Assembly: GCA_038373865.1 (NCBI GenBank)
Contig: JAXGGA010004757.1
Span: forward strand, 1-64,000
Length of the DNA stretch: 64,000 nt
Source: Uloborus plumipes
Lineage: Eukaryota > Arthropoda > Arachnida > Araneae > Uloboridae
Direction of reading: 5' to 3'
Positions 49,538 to 61,612 of this stretch are shown here, piece after piece; the first letter of the stretch is position 1, and each line of letters begins with the position of its first letter. A program made the translations under genes and the position numbers. The notes under the pieces are model-generated. The model ran no database searches, was not told where the DNA came from, and saw nothing but the letters and a program-made list of their open reading frames with translations.

Positions 49538-50755
49538 CACTGAAGTGACAAAAGTCATGGGATACCTCTTAATATCGTGTCGGCCCTCCTTTTGCCCGGC
49601 GAAGTGCAACAACTCGACGTGGCATGGACTCAACAAGTCGTTGGAAGTCTTCTGCAGGAATATTGAGCCATGCTGTCTCGATAGACGTCCATTATTGTGA
49701 AAGCGTTGATGGGGCAGGATTTTGGGCACGAACAGACCTCTCGATGGTGTCCCATAAATGCTCAATGGGATTCATGTCGGGCGATCTAGGTGGCCAAATC
49801 ATTCGTTGGAATTGTCCAGAATTTTCTTCAAACCAATTGCGAACAGTTGTGGCCCGGTGACATGGCGCATTGTCATCCATAAAAATCCCATCGTTGTTTG
49901 GGTACATGAAGTCCATGAATGGCTGCAAGTGATCTCCAAGTAGCTGCACATAAGCATTTCCAGTCAATGTTCGGTCCAGTCGCACTAGAGGACCAAGTCC
50001 ATGCCATGAAAAAACAGCCCACACCATTACGGAGCCACCACCAGCTTGAACAGTGCCTTGCTGACAGTTTGGGTCCATGGCTTCGTGGGGTCTGCGCCAC
50101 ACTCGAACCCTACCATCGGCTCTTACCAGCTGAAATCGTGACTCATCGGACCAGGCCACGGTTTTCCATTCATCTAGGGACCAACCGATATGCTCACGTG
50201 CCCACGAGAGTCGCTGCAAGCGATGTCGTTCTGTCAGTAAAGGCACTCGAGTCGGTCTTCTGCTGGAATAGCCCAAGAAATCCAAATTTCTCCGCACAGT
50301 TCTAGCAGACACGTCCATTGTACGTCCCACATTGATTTCTACGGTGATTTGACGCAGTGTTGCTTGTCTGTTAGAATTTACGACTCTTTGCAGACGTCGC
50401 CGGTCTCGATCTTTAAGTGCAGGCGGTCGACCACTGCGCTGTCCATGGTGGGATGTTATGCCTGAAATTTCATACTCTCGGCACACTCTTGACACAGTGG
50501 ATCTGGGAATGTTGAATTCTCTAACGATTTCCGAAATGGCATGACCCATGCGTCTAGCTCCAACTAACATTCCGCGTTCAAAGTCTGTTAATTCACGTCG
50601 TGCGGTCATCATCACGTTAAAACCTCTTCACATGAATAACTTGAACAGAAATGAAAGCTCTGTAAAAGCACTGCGCATTTATACCTGTTCTATGCGATGC
50701 TACTGCCATCTGAAAATTTGCATATTGCTATCCCATGACTTTTGTCACTTCAGTG
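49538..50755 (-). mobile_element. Tc1-like transposon (family A), complete copy 2
   Basis: 1218 bp with inverted ends CACTGAAGTGACAAAAGTCA continuing TGGGATA on both sides (27 bp), and TA duplications at 49536-49537 and 50756-50757. Carries one transposase frame broken by a single stop. Nearly identical to the partial copy at the left edge of the window. Confidence 0.96.
49569..50615 (-). pseudogene. Tc1-like transposase, one premature stop
   Basis: 348 codons from ATG at 50615 to the natural stop at 49569, broken only by TAA at 49692-49694 after 307 codons; the remaining 40 codons (WTSIETAWLNIP to GGPTRY) stay in frame. Domains: N-terminal helix-turn-helix (HAISEIVREFNIPRSTVSRV, about 25-44), a second DNA-binding helix region (RRLQRVVNSNRQATLRQI), and the catalytic core with SDESRF, DDNAPCH and NPIEHLWD. 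I count 36 residues between the second aspartate and the glutamate, versus 34 in classical Tc1. All three acidic residues lie upstream of the stop, so the truncated protein keeps the core and loses only the C-terminal tail. Flanked by intact terminal repeats. Confidence 0.92.
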
Positions 50756-50757
50756 TA

Positions 50758-51578
50758 TATCTTAATGCAAAAGTTTTTAAAAAAGTGCTTTTAGACAGAG
50801 CGGAAACGCAACTGTTAAATTGCTTCAGGAAAACCAAATAATCCACTCCTCTGAGATAATTTATTGCTAAAGGTACTTTAAGTTACATTTTAAGAAGGTT
50901 TGAGTAACCTATTGGGAACATAAAACTATTTTTCTTAAGCTCTCTCCAGAAATGAGTGTGATGTTTACAGCAGCAAATGATTTGTAACTTTTTAAATAAG
51001 AAGATTGAGGGAGGAGAATGGCAACTCATTTATCATTGAAGCAAAGCAGGGAAAACGTCATAGGGTTTTTGCATTTTAGGTGTAGGGATTCAAACTTGAG
51101 ATATTTTTTTTAATTGTTTTTGTGGAAAGAAATTCCTTTTGCATGCCCTGTCTATTACATAGATCGGAAAATTTCTGACGCGTGTGCCCGAAGACAAGCA
51201 TCCGTTGTTTTTAGTTTTAATCATAGGAATTAATTAATTCACCATCGTGTCATTTCATATCTGTTAGAGTATAAACATTTCTTCCCAAAAGTTAAATGTT
51301 TTTCAGCTATTTTATTTTAATATTAAATATATTTGCCTATACATTTGTAATCCAATCTATCATTGTCTTTCGTAATGTTTTATGGTAAAAAATAATAATA
51401 ATTTTAATTCAATGTTAGTAATAGGCATAATGAATGAAAACATAAACGAATATGCTATTTTATTTTACCTTAAAACTAATTTACTGCATATAGAAATGAA
51501 CTCTATACGAAAGTGAATGAGAGCTTTGAATTTTTTTGGGTTATATTTCGAGAAAAATTGCAAAATAAAAAAAAAGGT
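50758..51578. other. No gene seen
   Basis: AT-rich sequence right of the Tc1 copy; nothing recognisable. Confidence 0.5.
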
Positions 51579-51895
51579 ACTGTCTGATTTTCTTAGGTAA
51601 AACTTTCCGCATATTTACGCATGCGTCAGGTCTTCTCTGATCTTACTAAAATAGTGGTAATAGGTAAGATTACAAAGAGGGGAGGAATAATAAGAAGCAT
51701 TTTGAGCCGTATTAAACAACGTAGAACGATGCTAATTTCAAATACATAGTTTAGCTGAATATGTCAAAGGATAACAAATGCAAGTTTTAAATTGAAAACT
51801 TCGGAAAGTTCCCACTCACAACCCATTACCCCTTTTTAAAGTTTAATGGTTCACGAGTGCTAGGCACGGCTTTCACGGACGGACTTTACCGAGCA
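51579..51895 (+). repeat. Dispersed repeat family E, copy 3
   Basis: Follows 26368-26700 along its length (ACTGTCTGATTTTCTTAGGT ... TTTCACGGACGGACTTTACC) with scattered substitutions. Non-coding. Confidence 0.85.
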
Positions 51896-52416
51896 CGACA
51901 ATTTTTATCAGATATGAAACAAAATTTTCATGAAAATGCATTCATTTAAGACTGGTACGAAACATGTTCAAATAATGTTCAGAGCAATGTTCGCTTTACA
52001 ATTTTTTTTCAACTTACAATTTTCTGATGCAGAAAAAGTCCTGGATATTTTAAAGGCTTTTCTAAAAAGCTTGTTTTTGGAATTATTTTGCAAGATAACA
52101 ATTTTATAAAAATAAGAAACAGAAAAAAACACATTAATGAACTTTCCCATGAACAAATTAACTTTTAAATATGCTGCATATAAAATAGGAAAACCCGAGG
52201 AAAAAACTATGCGGGAATTTCTTTTTAATGTTTAAACATTACTATTATATACTAGTAAACTAAAACTCATTAATATTATAGTGTGTTTCTTGAGCGTGAT
52301 GTCTTTTCCCAAGTAAATAATTATATTTATACGAACTTACCGAACATAAGCATGCTAGATCTGATCTCCAGTCTAATTATAGAATTTTCTTTGTGAATTT
52401 GATTATTCTTCTTCAG
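51896..52416. other. No gene seen; possible intron 3' end
   Basis: AT-rich; finishes with a pyrimidine-rich TTGATTATTCTTCTTCAG that could be a splice acceptor for the next entry. Confidence 0.4.
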
Positions 52417-52510
52417 AGGCATTGCAGCTTGCTCTAGCTCAAAGCAGTCATAATTATGTTTCGTCATTTGGTTCCATTTCGAGCGATAATTCTCCTGGCT
52501 CCCTTACGAG
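52417..52510 (+). CDS. Candidate internal exon of an unidentified host gene
   Basis: 94 bp between a good acceptor (TATTCTTCTTCAG) and an acceptable donor (ACGAG|GTATTT), about 45% GC in a much AT-richer setting. Only one frame is open: ALQLALAQSSHNYVSSFGSI followed by SSDNSPGSLTR, a serine-rich hydrophilic stretch of the kind found in linker regions of animal proteins. I do not recognise the gene. The exon would begin with the last two bases of a codon and end two bases into another. No convincing neighbouring exon joins in phase, so the gene model is incomplete or the exon is spurious. Confidence 0.35.
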
Positions 52511-53172
52511 GTATTTTGTTTTCTTTTTCATCTTTGTCTCTTTAGACGAAATCATTTTGATTTCTCATTCTATTTTCCTAAAATTGCTTGAGGTTATTAT
52601 TTTCTTTATACGTGTTACATGCTATACGTGACACTTATGTACTCAAAAAATAATACTAGTAATAATGTTCAAAAGTTCTAATCATATAAATATTACTTCA
52701 TAACGATTCTTTATAAGTAAATCTCAAATAAAGAAATATATTACAGAAAATACATATATAGCATAAAAATAATATCAATTCACTTAAAATAAGTTTGATA
52801 ATGAAAATAACAGTATAGTTTAATATTGTTAAAAAAGTTTAAAAATAATTATAAGCACTTAAAGTTGCTATAAATAATAAAAAAAGAGCAATAAATGAGA
52901 AAGATAAATACAATTTATTAAAAATAATAGTAATAAATCGCGTAATTCAATAACAAACATTTAGATAACTCAAAAAATACTAGAACATAATCATAATAAT
53001 AAGTAGTGTGCTTTTTAATAATAAAAACTAAAGACACTAAAACAATAATAATACATAACAATGCAAAGTAAAAACTAATACAATTCCTCAATAATAAGAG
53101 TGACTGAAAAAACGTAAACATATTAGACCATTGAAACAATAACTTATACTAAAACAGTTTAAAAGGTTAATA
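52511..53172. other. No gene seen
   Basis: Very AT-rich, rich in AATAAT words; the minus frame at 52918-53139 (many F, Y, L, I) reflects composition. Confidence 0.5.
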
Positions 53173-53339
53173 TGTGCTTGGGTCCCTTTTCGCCAAATAA
53201 GCAAAAGGCGCGCCAAGCGTGGTAACCCTGGCTATTTTTGCGTAGTGTCTCTCCCAGCTTTCAACTCCGCCAGACAACACGCAAAACCGCGCCAATTGGG
53301 GACTTTTTGAAAATGCGCCAAGCAGGGTCCCAAAGCACA
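53173..53339. mobile_element. Small GC-rich MITE
   Basis: Inverted ends TGTGCTTGGGTCCC and (complement of right) TGTGCTTTGGGACCC, with several GCGCCAA and TTGGCGC words inside. 167 bp, much more GC-rich than its surroundings. Target duplication unclear. Confidence 0.65.
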
Positions 53340-54633
53340 TTTTCACCGTTTAAAAATATTAGAACATAACAATAACAATAATAGTTATAATAAGCTCTAT
53401 TAAAGATGTCAAGTCTAGAAAGACCTAAAAGTGACAGCGAGTGTGTATGTACTTCATTAAAAAACATTTAAACCTGAATTAAGGAATAAAAGACTAGTGG
53501 CTGGTTAGTGAGAAGCTACATTGATGCATTTTGCTTTCATTCTTTTATTTCATAGTGCTTCAACTGGTGTTTCATGGATTTTAAATACAATATTTTAACT
53601 AGAAGGGATAAAAAGAGACCCTGCTTTTTTCTGGAAAAAAGTTATTTCCCACTGGTCGACTGATCAAATTGGTATAACTTTGATATACCCCCAAAAATTA
53701 AGCGTCAAATCTGGCGCTGCTACGGACTTTTTAGGGTTGCTGTTTCTTATTTTGGTGTTACCAGTTTGGGTTTTTTCAGCTTTTAGGTTTTTGCTGTTGC
53801 CAAATTTAGTATTTTCTTGTATTTTGTACAATTTTTAAATTTTTTAAAAAAGTTTTGTGGCAACAATTTTTGGATTTCATATATGTCTACAAAAAAGTCG
53901 CCAAATTTTCAATTGGGGGGGGGGGGGGTATATCAAAGCGATTCCATCAAATTAGTAATGGTTTATGTGCTTTGTTTAAACAAGTCACTCTTTGATAATA
54001 TCGATATTATTTTACGGTTCTGGTTGAGTTTTTTGAGAGATCTTTTTGAATATGCCAGGGTTGCCCAGAAAACTTGGCGGATCACCTGACAGAGATCTCT
54101 TGCCATTTAACAATCTATCTATCCAGAATCTATTTTTAATAATATTGAACTTTGATGGTGGATAACTTGGTGTACATTATATTTGGGGCAACTTAATGCA
54201 AAAAAAAAAAACAAAAAAAAAAAAAAAAAAAATGTCGTAAACGAAAAAATAAATCAACATTTTATTTTGCACATTAATCTAGTACCTCCACGTCGTTCTA
54301 AGCAGAATAAATCTCGTTTACTAAGAGTAAAAATGATTTTTTTTTACTTTTTGGAGAAACGCTTTTGATTTTTTCTTGCAGCTACAAAGATTTTCTCCAT
54401 TCCCTTCTAAGTACATTTATTGTCAATAATAAAAATTAAACTTTCAAAGCAGTAGATTTCTATTTAACTGTAGAACGTTTCTATTCACAATACAAATTAA
54501 CTACAGAAAGCGCTGCAGTATTTGGATAATGGCGACTAAAAGAGGTAAAACAAAGACAGACCCATTTATTTAGATATAACCTGACCAATGAAATATTTGC
54601 ATTTGTGAGCGCAAATTTGAAACGTTTTACTTA
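53340..54633. other. No gene seen; poly-G and poly-A runs
   Basis: Contains a poly-G run at 53916-53927 and an A-rich run at 54199-54231. The 53817-54089 frame crosses the poly-G and is not convincing. Confidence 0.5.
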
Positions 54634-54740
54634 CCCAGGTAGCACAAATAACCTTTAAACGTTTTATAAACTCTTTAAGCGGTTGTTACAACGTTAATAA
54701 CTATTTTACAACCTTTAAAAAACGAAGTGTGCTACTTGGG
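54634..54740. mobile_element. Very small MITE, TA target
   Basis: 107 bp; ends CCCAGGTAGCACA and (complement) CCCAAGTAGCACA, TA on both sides (54632-54633, 54741-54742). The interior has AACCTTTAAA-type words in both halves. Confidence 0.8.
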
Positions 54741-54742
54741 TA

Positions 54743-55775
54743 CTTTGCTAGTCTTTTAAATGACCCTAAAGTGGCGTATTCAATGTCAAGAATAGCGAAA
54801 TTTATGCAAATTTTAGTTTCATTGTTGTTTCGAGTTGAATATAATCTGAAAAGAAGATAAAGATATTGTGAAAAACAGTGACATTGCTTAACTTAAATTT
54901 ATCTTAAAGTTCTAATTTCGATTCAGAGTTCAAATATGAGTAGTTTTCATAGAACTTCTATTCGTGCGGGGGAAAAAAACACGACACTTTTTATAAGTAA
55001 GAGCATTGTTATACACTTTTATGATTTAAAATGTGAATTACGAAACATGTGATCTTTTTAAAACTATTTATATTAAAAAAAAAACTTTCGTCAACTCTCC
55101 TACTACTTTCTCTGGGTGCCCCAGGATTTTCGTGCCAAATTTGGGAAGATCTGACTTTAACTGCAGGTTTATACAAAGACACACACATGCACACAATTTT
55201 TGTAATTTATGAAGATTTTTTCCGCATAAAGCTCTTTGCGAAAGCAAAATTCTTGATTAAAAAAATTAATCCTTTTTAGAAAATAATTTATTAACGTATT
55301 TTTTAAGGACAACTTGCAAAGATATTTCAGCAAGCCTTTAAAAACGTGTTTGGTAAAATTACAAAAAAATAATTTGAGCCAAATAAACTAAAGAAAGCAA
55401 AGAAATTAAAAAGAATACATTATTATTTATACATCAAAGAAGAAATTCGTTTTAGTATTTTTCCTCCTAAACTATTTCAAAATATTTTTATAATTTAAGA
55501 TTAGAAGCAATAGCGAAACTTAATGTAAAATTCAGAAAAATGTCTATTGCTTTATATTTCTCCCTAGATTATTAATATGCCTACGCTTAATGAATTGAAC
55601 GGAAAATAAAACTTAAATTGCTGACAAGAAATAAAATTGTTAAAAAAAGAGAAAATATATTTATAGTTTTTTCCGAAGAGTTTCGTTTTTGAGTTAAGAA
55701 TTGCTTTACTCATTATTTCCGAAATTTCAAAACTGTTTTTCATTTAAATAAATTTCTGAATGCCTCATTATTTTC
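54743..55775. other. No gene seen
   Basis: AT-rich. At 55100-55170 the phrase GGTGCCCCAGGATTTTCGTG followed by CCAAATTTGGGAAGATCTGA resembles a fragment seen in arthropod repeat elements, but it is too short to assign. Confidence 0.4.
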
Positions 55776-56840
<1,065 letters not shown>

Positions 56841-57025
56841 GAAAAATGAATTCATTAAAAAATCGCTTTCACGCTATTTAATTATCAAAACATCTGAAAA
56901 CTTTCAATGATTTGAAATTTTTAACTGTTGCCAATTTCTTTTTGCTAATAAAGAATGTTTGCAATTAATCTAAACAAGGCTTTTGCAATGATTTCCAATT
57001 TCGCTCATTAATTCTGCGTTTGCAG
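56841..57025. other. No gene seen; possible intron 3' end
   Basis: AT-rich, ending in ATTCTGCGTTTGCAG, a plausible splice acceptor. Confidence 0.35.
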
Positions 57026-57091
57026 GAGGATTACGATAATTGGGAAATTGGAGCTGTCTCCAGCTATTCGGGCGAGTATTTTATTTTGTAA
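57026..57091 (+). CDS. Candidate terminal exon of an unidentified host gene
   Basis: After an acceptor-like TGCGTTTGCAG the frame reads EDYDNWEIGAVSSYSGEYFI then L and TAA at 57089-57091. The first ~50 bases are nearly half G+C in an AT-rich setting, and the residues look like a real acidic C-terminus. Joined to the candidate exon at 52417-52510 the phase would instead give RRITIIGKLELSP..., so either another exon intervenes or the two are unrelated. I do not recognise the protein. The first frame makes a GC-balanced peptide; the alternative looks less protein-like. Confidence 0.3.
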   Translation, partial: EDYDNWEIGAVSSYSGEYFIL

Positions 57092-59393
57092 CCGGAATTC
57101 ATAAGATAGATGTAGGAGAAAGTTTCGTTCAGTTAGTTTTTTCTTTCTTTCGGTGGTTTTCTTAGTAGGTTTTCTCAGGTGATTTACTTGGTTTAGTTCA
57201 CTGATTATAATTTCATTATTGGCGACCAGGTTTCTTCTTACAAATCCGTATCTCAGGAAGTGGTTTTCTTCGTTGTTCATATAAGAGTTATTTGGATTAA
57301 AATAATACATGAAAAAAAAATACTGCAAGTATGTCAGTGTATGTCCCAAGAAAAAAAAAACATAGTAATACTGCAAGCATACAAGAACATGTTAACAAGC
57401 TTTCATTAATAACTATTAGTATGATAACTATCGGATCTCGGATTATATAGACAATATGAATGCAAATATGCACCAAAAATGTTTAATTCGCTCAAAAAAA
57501 AAAAAAAAAAAAAAAAAACCGCAAGTAAAAATAAAGGAAAAATTAAAACAAAGAAGGAAATGAATTACTCGCCTTTCTATTCCTGTATTTTTTATATTTT
57601 TAGTGATAAATGACTGTTTATGCCCATCATTTTGTTTGATTCATCAAGTATTTGTGCATCTGGGTTTCCTGGATTTCTTACATTTTCTTAAGTTTGAAAA
57701 TGAAGGATGTAAATTTTTAAGATTACTTTCTTAGGAAGCATTTACGGATTATAAACTTTACGAGTTATATATTACGTTTTATGTAAAGATTTTTTTAATT
57801 ATGCTTACTATGCGCAGTTTAATTAAGATATTTACGAACAAAAGATAAAAAATTTTAACACTTTTAATATCAAATATAATTCCGGGATTGAGTAACAGAC
57901 TTTGAGTAAGAAAACTCGCTCTCCTGGAAAACAGAAATACCACGCTCTTGTCATTTTCTATACATTGAGCGCATAGTTTAAATGTAGAATATTTAAAGTG
58001 AGTTTTATTTATTTTTTATGGTAAGCTCTTCAGAAAGACTCAGTATAAATTTTAAGACAATTTTAAAAGTTTACTTAAAAAAGAATTTAGGGATTAGAAA
58101 ATGTCAAGTTTTTGGAGACTTACCCTCATGTTTCTTTTTCAATATGAAGCATTTTTATGTTTTTTCTTTGATGGTACATAAAAAATAAATAATCGAAGCG
58201 TGAGCAGGTTGTTTTACAGCCCTGAGCAAGTAAAATATAGCTCAATTTTTTTATGGAACACTCTTTTTCCGTCAATTATTATTAACTAGACTCATGACAT
58301 AGTTATTAACCAATTTACTATAGCAAGATATATCTAAGTAAGAAGACCATAGTGAAAATATCAATTAGTAACACAAAGAAGTGTAGTTATTAAAGTAGAA
58401 AGAAATTGCGAAATAAATATATAAAATAGACAAAAAATGACTTTCTTGGAATAAGCTTTTCATGCTTAAGAGGGTTTTGCCTTTACACAAGAGAAAATAC
58501 AAATCTCTGTCAAAGAAAAAAAGTTCATTTTGCTATCAGAAGATAAATGATTTAACATTGCATGTAAATTTTCTTTTCCTCAGAAACTTTATTGCTTATG
58601 CTTTCTCAGCTGTGAAAAATAGTTTTATGTATTCAGTTTTATGATACACTATTGTTTACGAAACGTAAAATGTATCTCCGGCGTTACCTCCTGTTCAAGG
58701 AGGAAAAACTAATTTATTCGCGTGACTTAACATGATGAAGAGCTTGCAGAATTTTATGCTTACTTGCAGTTTTATGAACTTCATGAAAGCTTTGTTGCAA
58801 CATTTTGACAAATACTCATAACTTATACAAGGACAGTTATTAAAAAATGACTTTGACTATTATAGTTATTCGTTTTAAGAACGTTTCTATAATTGAGAGT
58901 ATAAAACTAATACTTTTGTAAACTAAGTACGGGTTTAAACTTAGATTGAAAATTGAAATGAATAATTTGATGTTTTGTTTTGAGTTGAACTGCAATGGTA
59001 AATGTTTCATTTTTAATTGACTGCGAGCTATATATTTCCATCGTTAAATGCTTTATTCTTAACTTTAACTATATTTTGAGTTATTTGTTTTCTCCCACCT
59101 GATTCATGATCATTTAGATAATTCTACACAAGTATGTTTCATTCTCTTATGTATTAATAGTGCAATTGTAGTTACATTTTAATTTGCTCACTATAGTCGT
59201 GATTACATGCACTACAAACTATTAAAATATGTATAAAAAATTTACGAAATTTCTAAATCATGCACAAAAATAGAAAAAAAAAGCACTGATAATCTTGTCA
59301 CTGATGAAAGAAAAAATTGTATCTTAATAAAAATATTCGTGGTCTTTCTATTCATATACTTTGTTATTACGGCGATAAATATACAGGGTGTCC
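57092..59393. other. No gene seen
   Basis: AT-rich with a poly-A run at 57496-57519. If 57026-57091 is a last exon, its 3' UTR would lie at the start of this stretch; AATAAT-like words exist but no canonical AATAAA stands out close by. Confidence 0.45.
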
Positions 59394-60033
59394 ACTCCAA
59401 TCGTGGACCAATAGCTAATTTCTAAACCGTTAGAGATAAGCATATAGTTTATTTAGGAAAAAATCTCCAAATTATGAAAGGAATTTTGTGTCTATTCAAT
59501 GTTTTTCAAAAAATCAAATTTTGAAAGAGTTACGAAATTTAAATTTTTATACAGCCCCCCAGTCCTATCAATCATATTTAGTAAAACATTCTTAACACTG
59601 TAACGTTTAAAACTAAAAAAAATCACTCTTCTACGACAAAAATTGACCGAGTTATGACGTTTTGAAAAATCAAGATTTTGCATTGTTTCATGACGTCATC
59701 GAGAGATCGCTTAAGGGACCGTATGCGAAATCCTTCAAAATCTTGATTTTTCAAAACGTCATAACTCGGTCAATTTTTGTCGTAGAAGAGTGATTTTTTT
59801 TTAGTTTTAAACGTTACAGTGTCAAGAATGTTTTACTAAATATGATTGATAGGACTGGGGGGCTGTATAAAAATTTAAATTTCGTAACTCTTTCAAAATT
59901 TGATTTTTTGAAAAACATTGAATAGACACAAAATTCCTTTCATAATTTGGAGATTTTTTCCCAAATAAACTATATGCTTATCTCTAACGGTTTAGAAATT
60001 AGCTATTGGTCCACGATTGGAGTGGACACCCTG
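59394..60033. mobile_element. Foldback element, about 296-bp arms, TA target
   Basis: Left arm CAGGGTGTCCACTCCAATCG and complement of right CAGGGTGTCCACTCCAATCG are the same, and the arms match almost base for base up to a ~48-bp centre (59690-59737). TA on both sides. Total 640 bp. The 59492-59683 minus frame is arm sequence. High arm identity suggests a young element or ongoing arm conversion. Confidence 0.92.
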
Positions 60034-60035
60034 TA

Positions 60036-61296
60036 TATTAAATGTTATGCAACCAGGAAACATTATTCTTATTAGTTCCTTTTTTGCACAACAAAAAAAG
60101 GTATTCAGGGTTTTTGCCAGTTTGCTATTGCCCATTTACTTTCGTATATAATATCAATACCAAATATAAAAGTAACTTTTCACTTCCTAAAAAATGTTAT
60201 TTGAAAGCAGTTGATGCAATTCAATGCTGTCGTAAGAAATAATATTGGGGAAATCTTGGGAGGTTTGATCCGCTTTTAAAAAATATATTTTTCTTTTTCT
60301 TTTCTGACCGTTAGGAAATTTCCAAATTGTAATTATTCGTATTGGAAATTTGATATTAAAAAAAGTTTCTTCGATACACCCTAATGTATATATAATCTAA
60401 CCCCAAAGAAAACACTTGAACTGGAAGTTATACTCTGTTTCGTTTAGTTAAGGGCAATAAGTGCGCTGAAGTACCCCCTTCCACTCTAAAAAACAACAAT
60501 TTTTTTAACTACTACCTGGTCCTTTCAAGAAAAGAAACATTTTATCATTCACAGACGCATCCATACACTATGGAGACTCCCCCTCCCCAGTCCTTCAGCC
60601 GGAAGAGTAACTACAAAAAATTAATAGTTGGCTTATTCAAATTAAGATTTGTTTGCTTCAGAATACTTACCATTCAAGCTAAATAATACCATCATCTGTT
60701 TGAAACACTATTCTCAGAAAGTTGGACAAAAAAATACATCCACTTAACTGGTTCTCTGTTTTAACCGGACATATTTTATCAACGACAGAATTTTATTTTT
60801 CTCTTTAGGCATTATCCTCCTATCTTAAAAAAAAAAAAACTAATCTTCAGCAGAGACATTTTCGCCAGCTTATCTAAAAGTAATTACTTGCAGCAAAACA
60901 GAAATATTTTCAATTTTGGTGAAGTAGTTCTTTCCAATCAAAGAACTTTTTTCATGCATTTCTAGCTGAAATCGTAAAACGTATGAGAAAAAAAAAATCA
61001 ATGATAATAAACGATGACTACTTTTATTTGTTTGTGATATTATTTTTTTATATGTTCTGCTTCTTTATAGAAAATGTCAATTTTAGATACATATTTGTCT
61101 TTTTTTTCCTCTTTCTTCTTGTATTTAAAACCATTACATTTTTTTTTACAGTGGTATTTTCATTTGTTAATTTGCATTATTATACTTCTGACAGCATTTC
61201 ACTACAGTAAATACAATCAACTCTCGATAACTCGAAACTTTTTAAGTCGGATTTTCCTTTACGTCAGAGTTTTAATTAGATTTCCATCTTCTATTT
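60036..61296. other. No gene seen
   Basis: AT-rich. At 61216-61240 CAATCAACTCTCGATAACTC resembles a pogo/Tigger terminal repeat without a visible partner. Confidence 0.45.
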
Positions 61297-61612
61297 GAAG
61301 TACTTCTAATCTAATAACGTATTTCAGAAGAATGTAGTACCATCACATCGGTCAGGGGGTGAATATACAAGTTTGGCGCCTCGTTACAATACAGTTTTGG
61401 GGTCCTCTTGGTCTCTGTTCTTTTTCATCGAGTCTACCATGAACAGTGTTTATATGGAGTTAATATATTATCTTCTAGTTTTTTTAGTACTTCCTATCTA
61501 ACAACGTATTTCAGAAGAATGTAGTACCATCACATCGGTCAGGGGTGAATATACAAGTTTGGTGCCTTGTTACAATACATTTTTGGGGTCCCCTCGGTCT
61601 ATGTAAATCACT
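61297..61612 (+). repeat. Direct duplication, about 190-bp period
   Basis: GAAGTACTTCTAATCTAATA at 61297 and AGTACTTCCTATCTAACAAC at 61487 start two copies that share AACGTATTTCAGAAGAATGT, CCATCACATCGGTCAGGGG and ATACAAGTTTGG. Related GGGGTC-C words follow each. No frame conserved. Confidence 0.8.

Noticed and set aside
60983..61298. Overlapping hydrophobic frames as a membrane protein
   Set aside because: Phe/Leu-rich translation of a T-rich tract; two overlapping frames are equally open.
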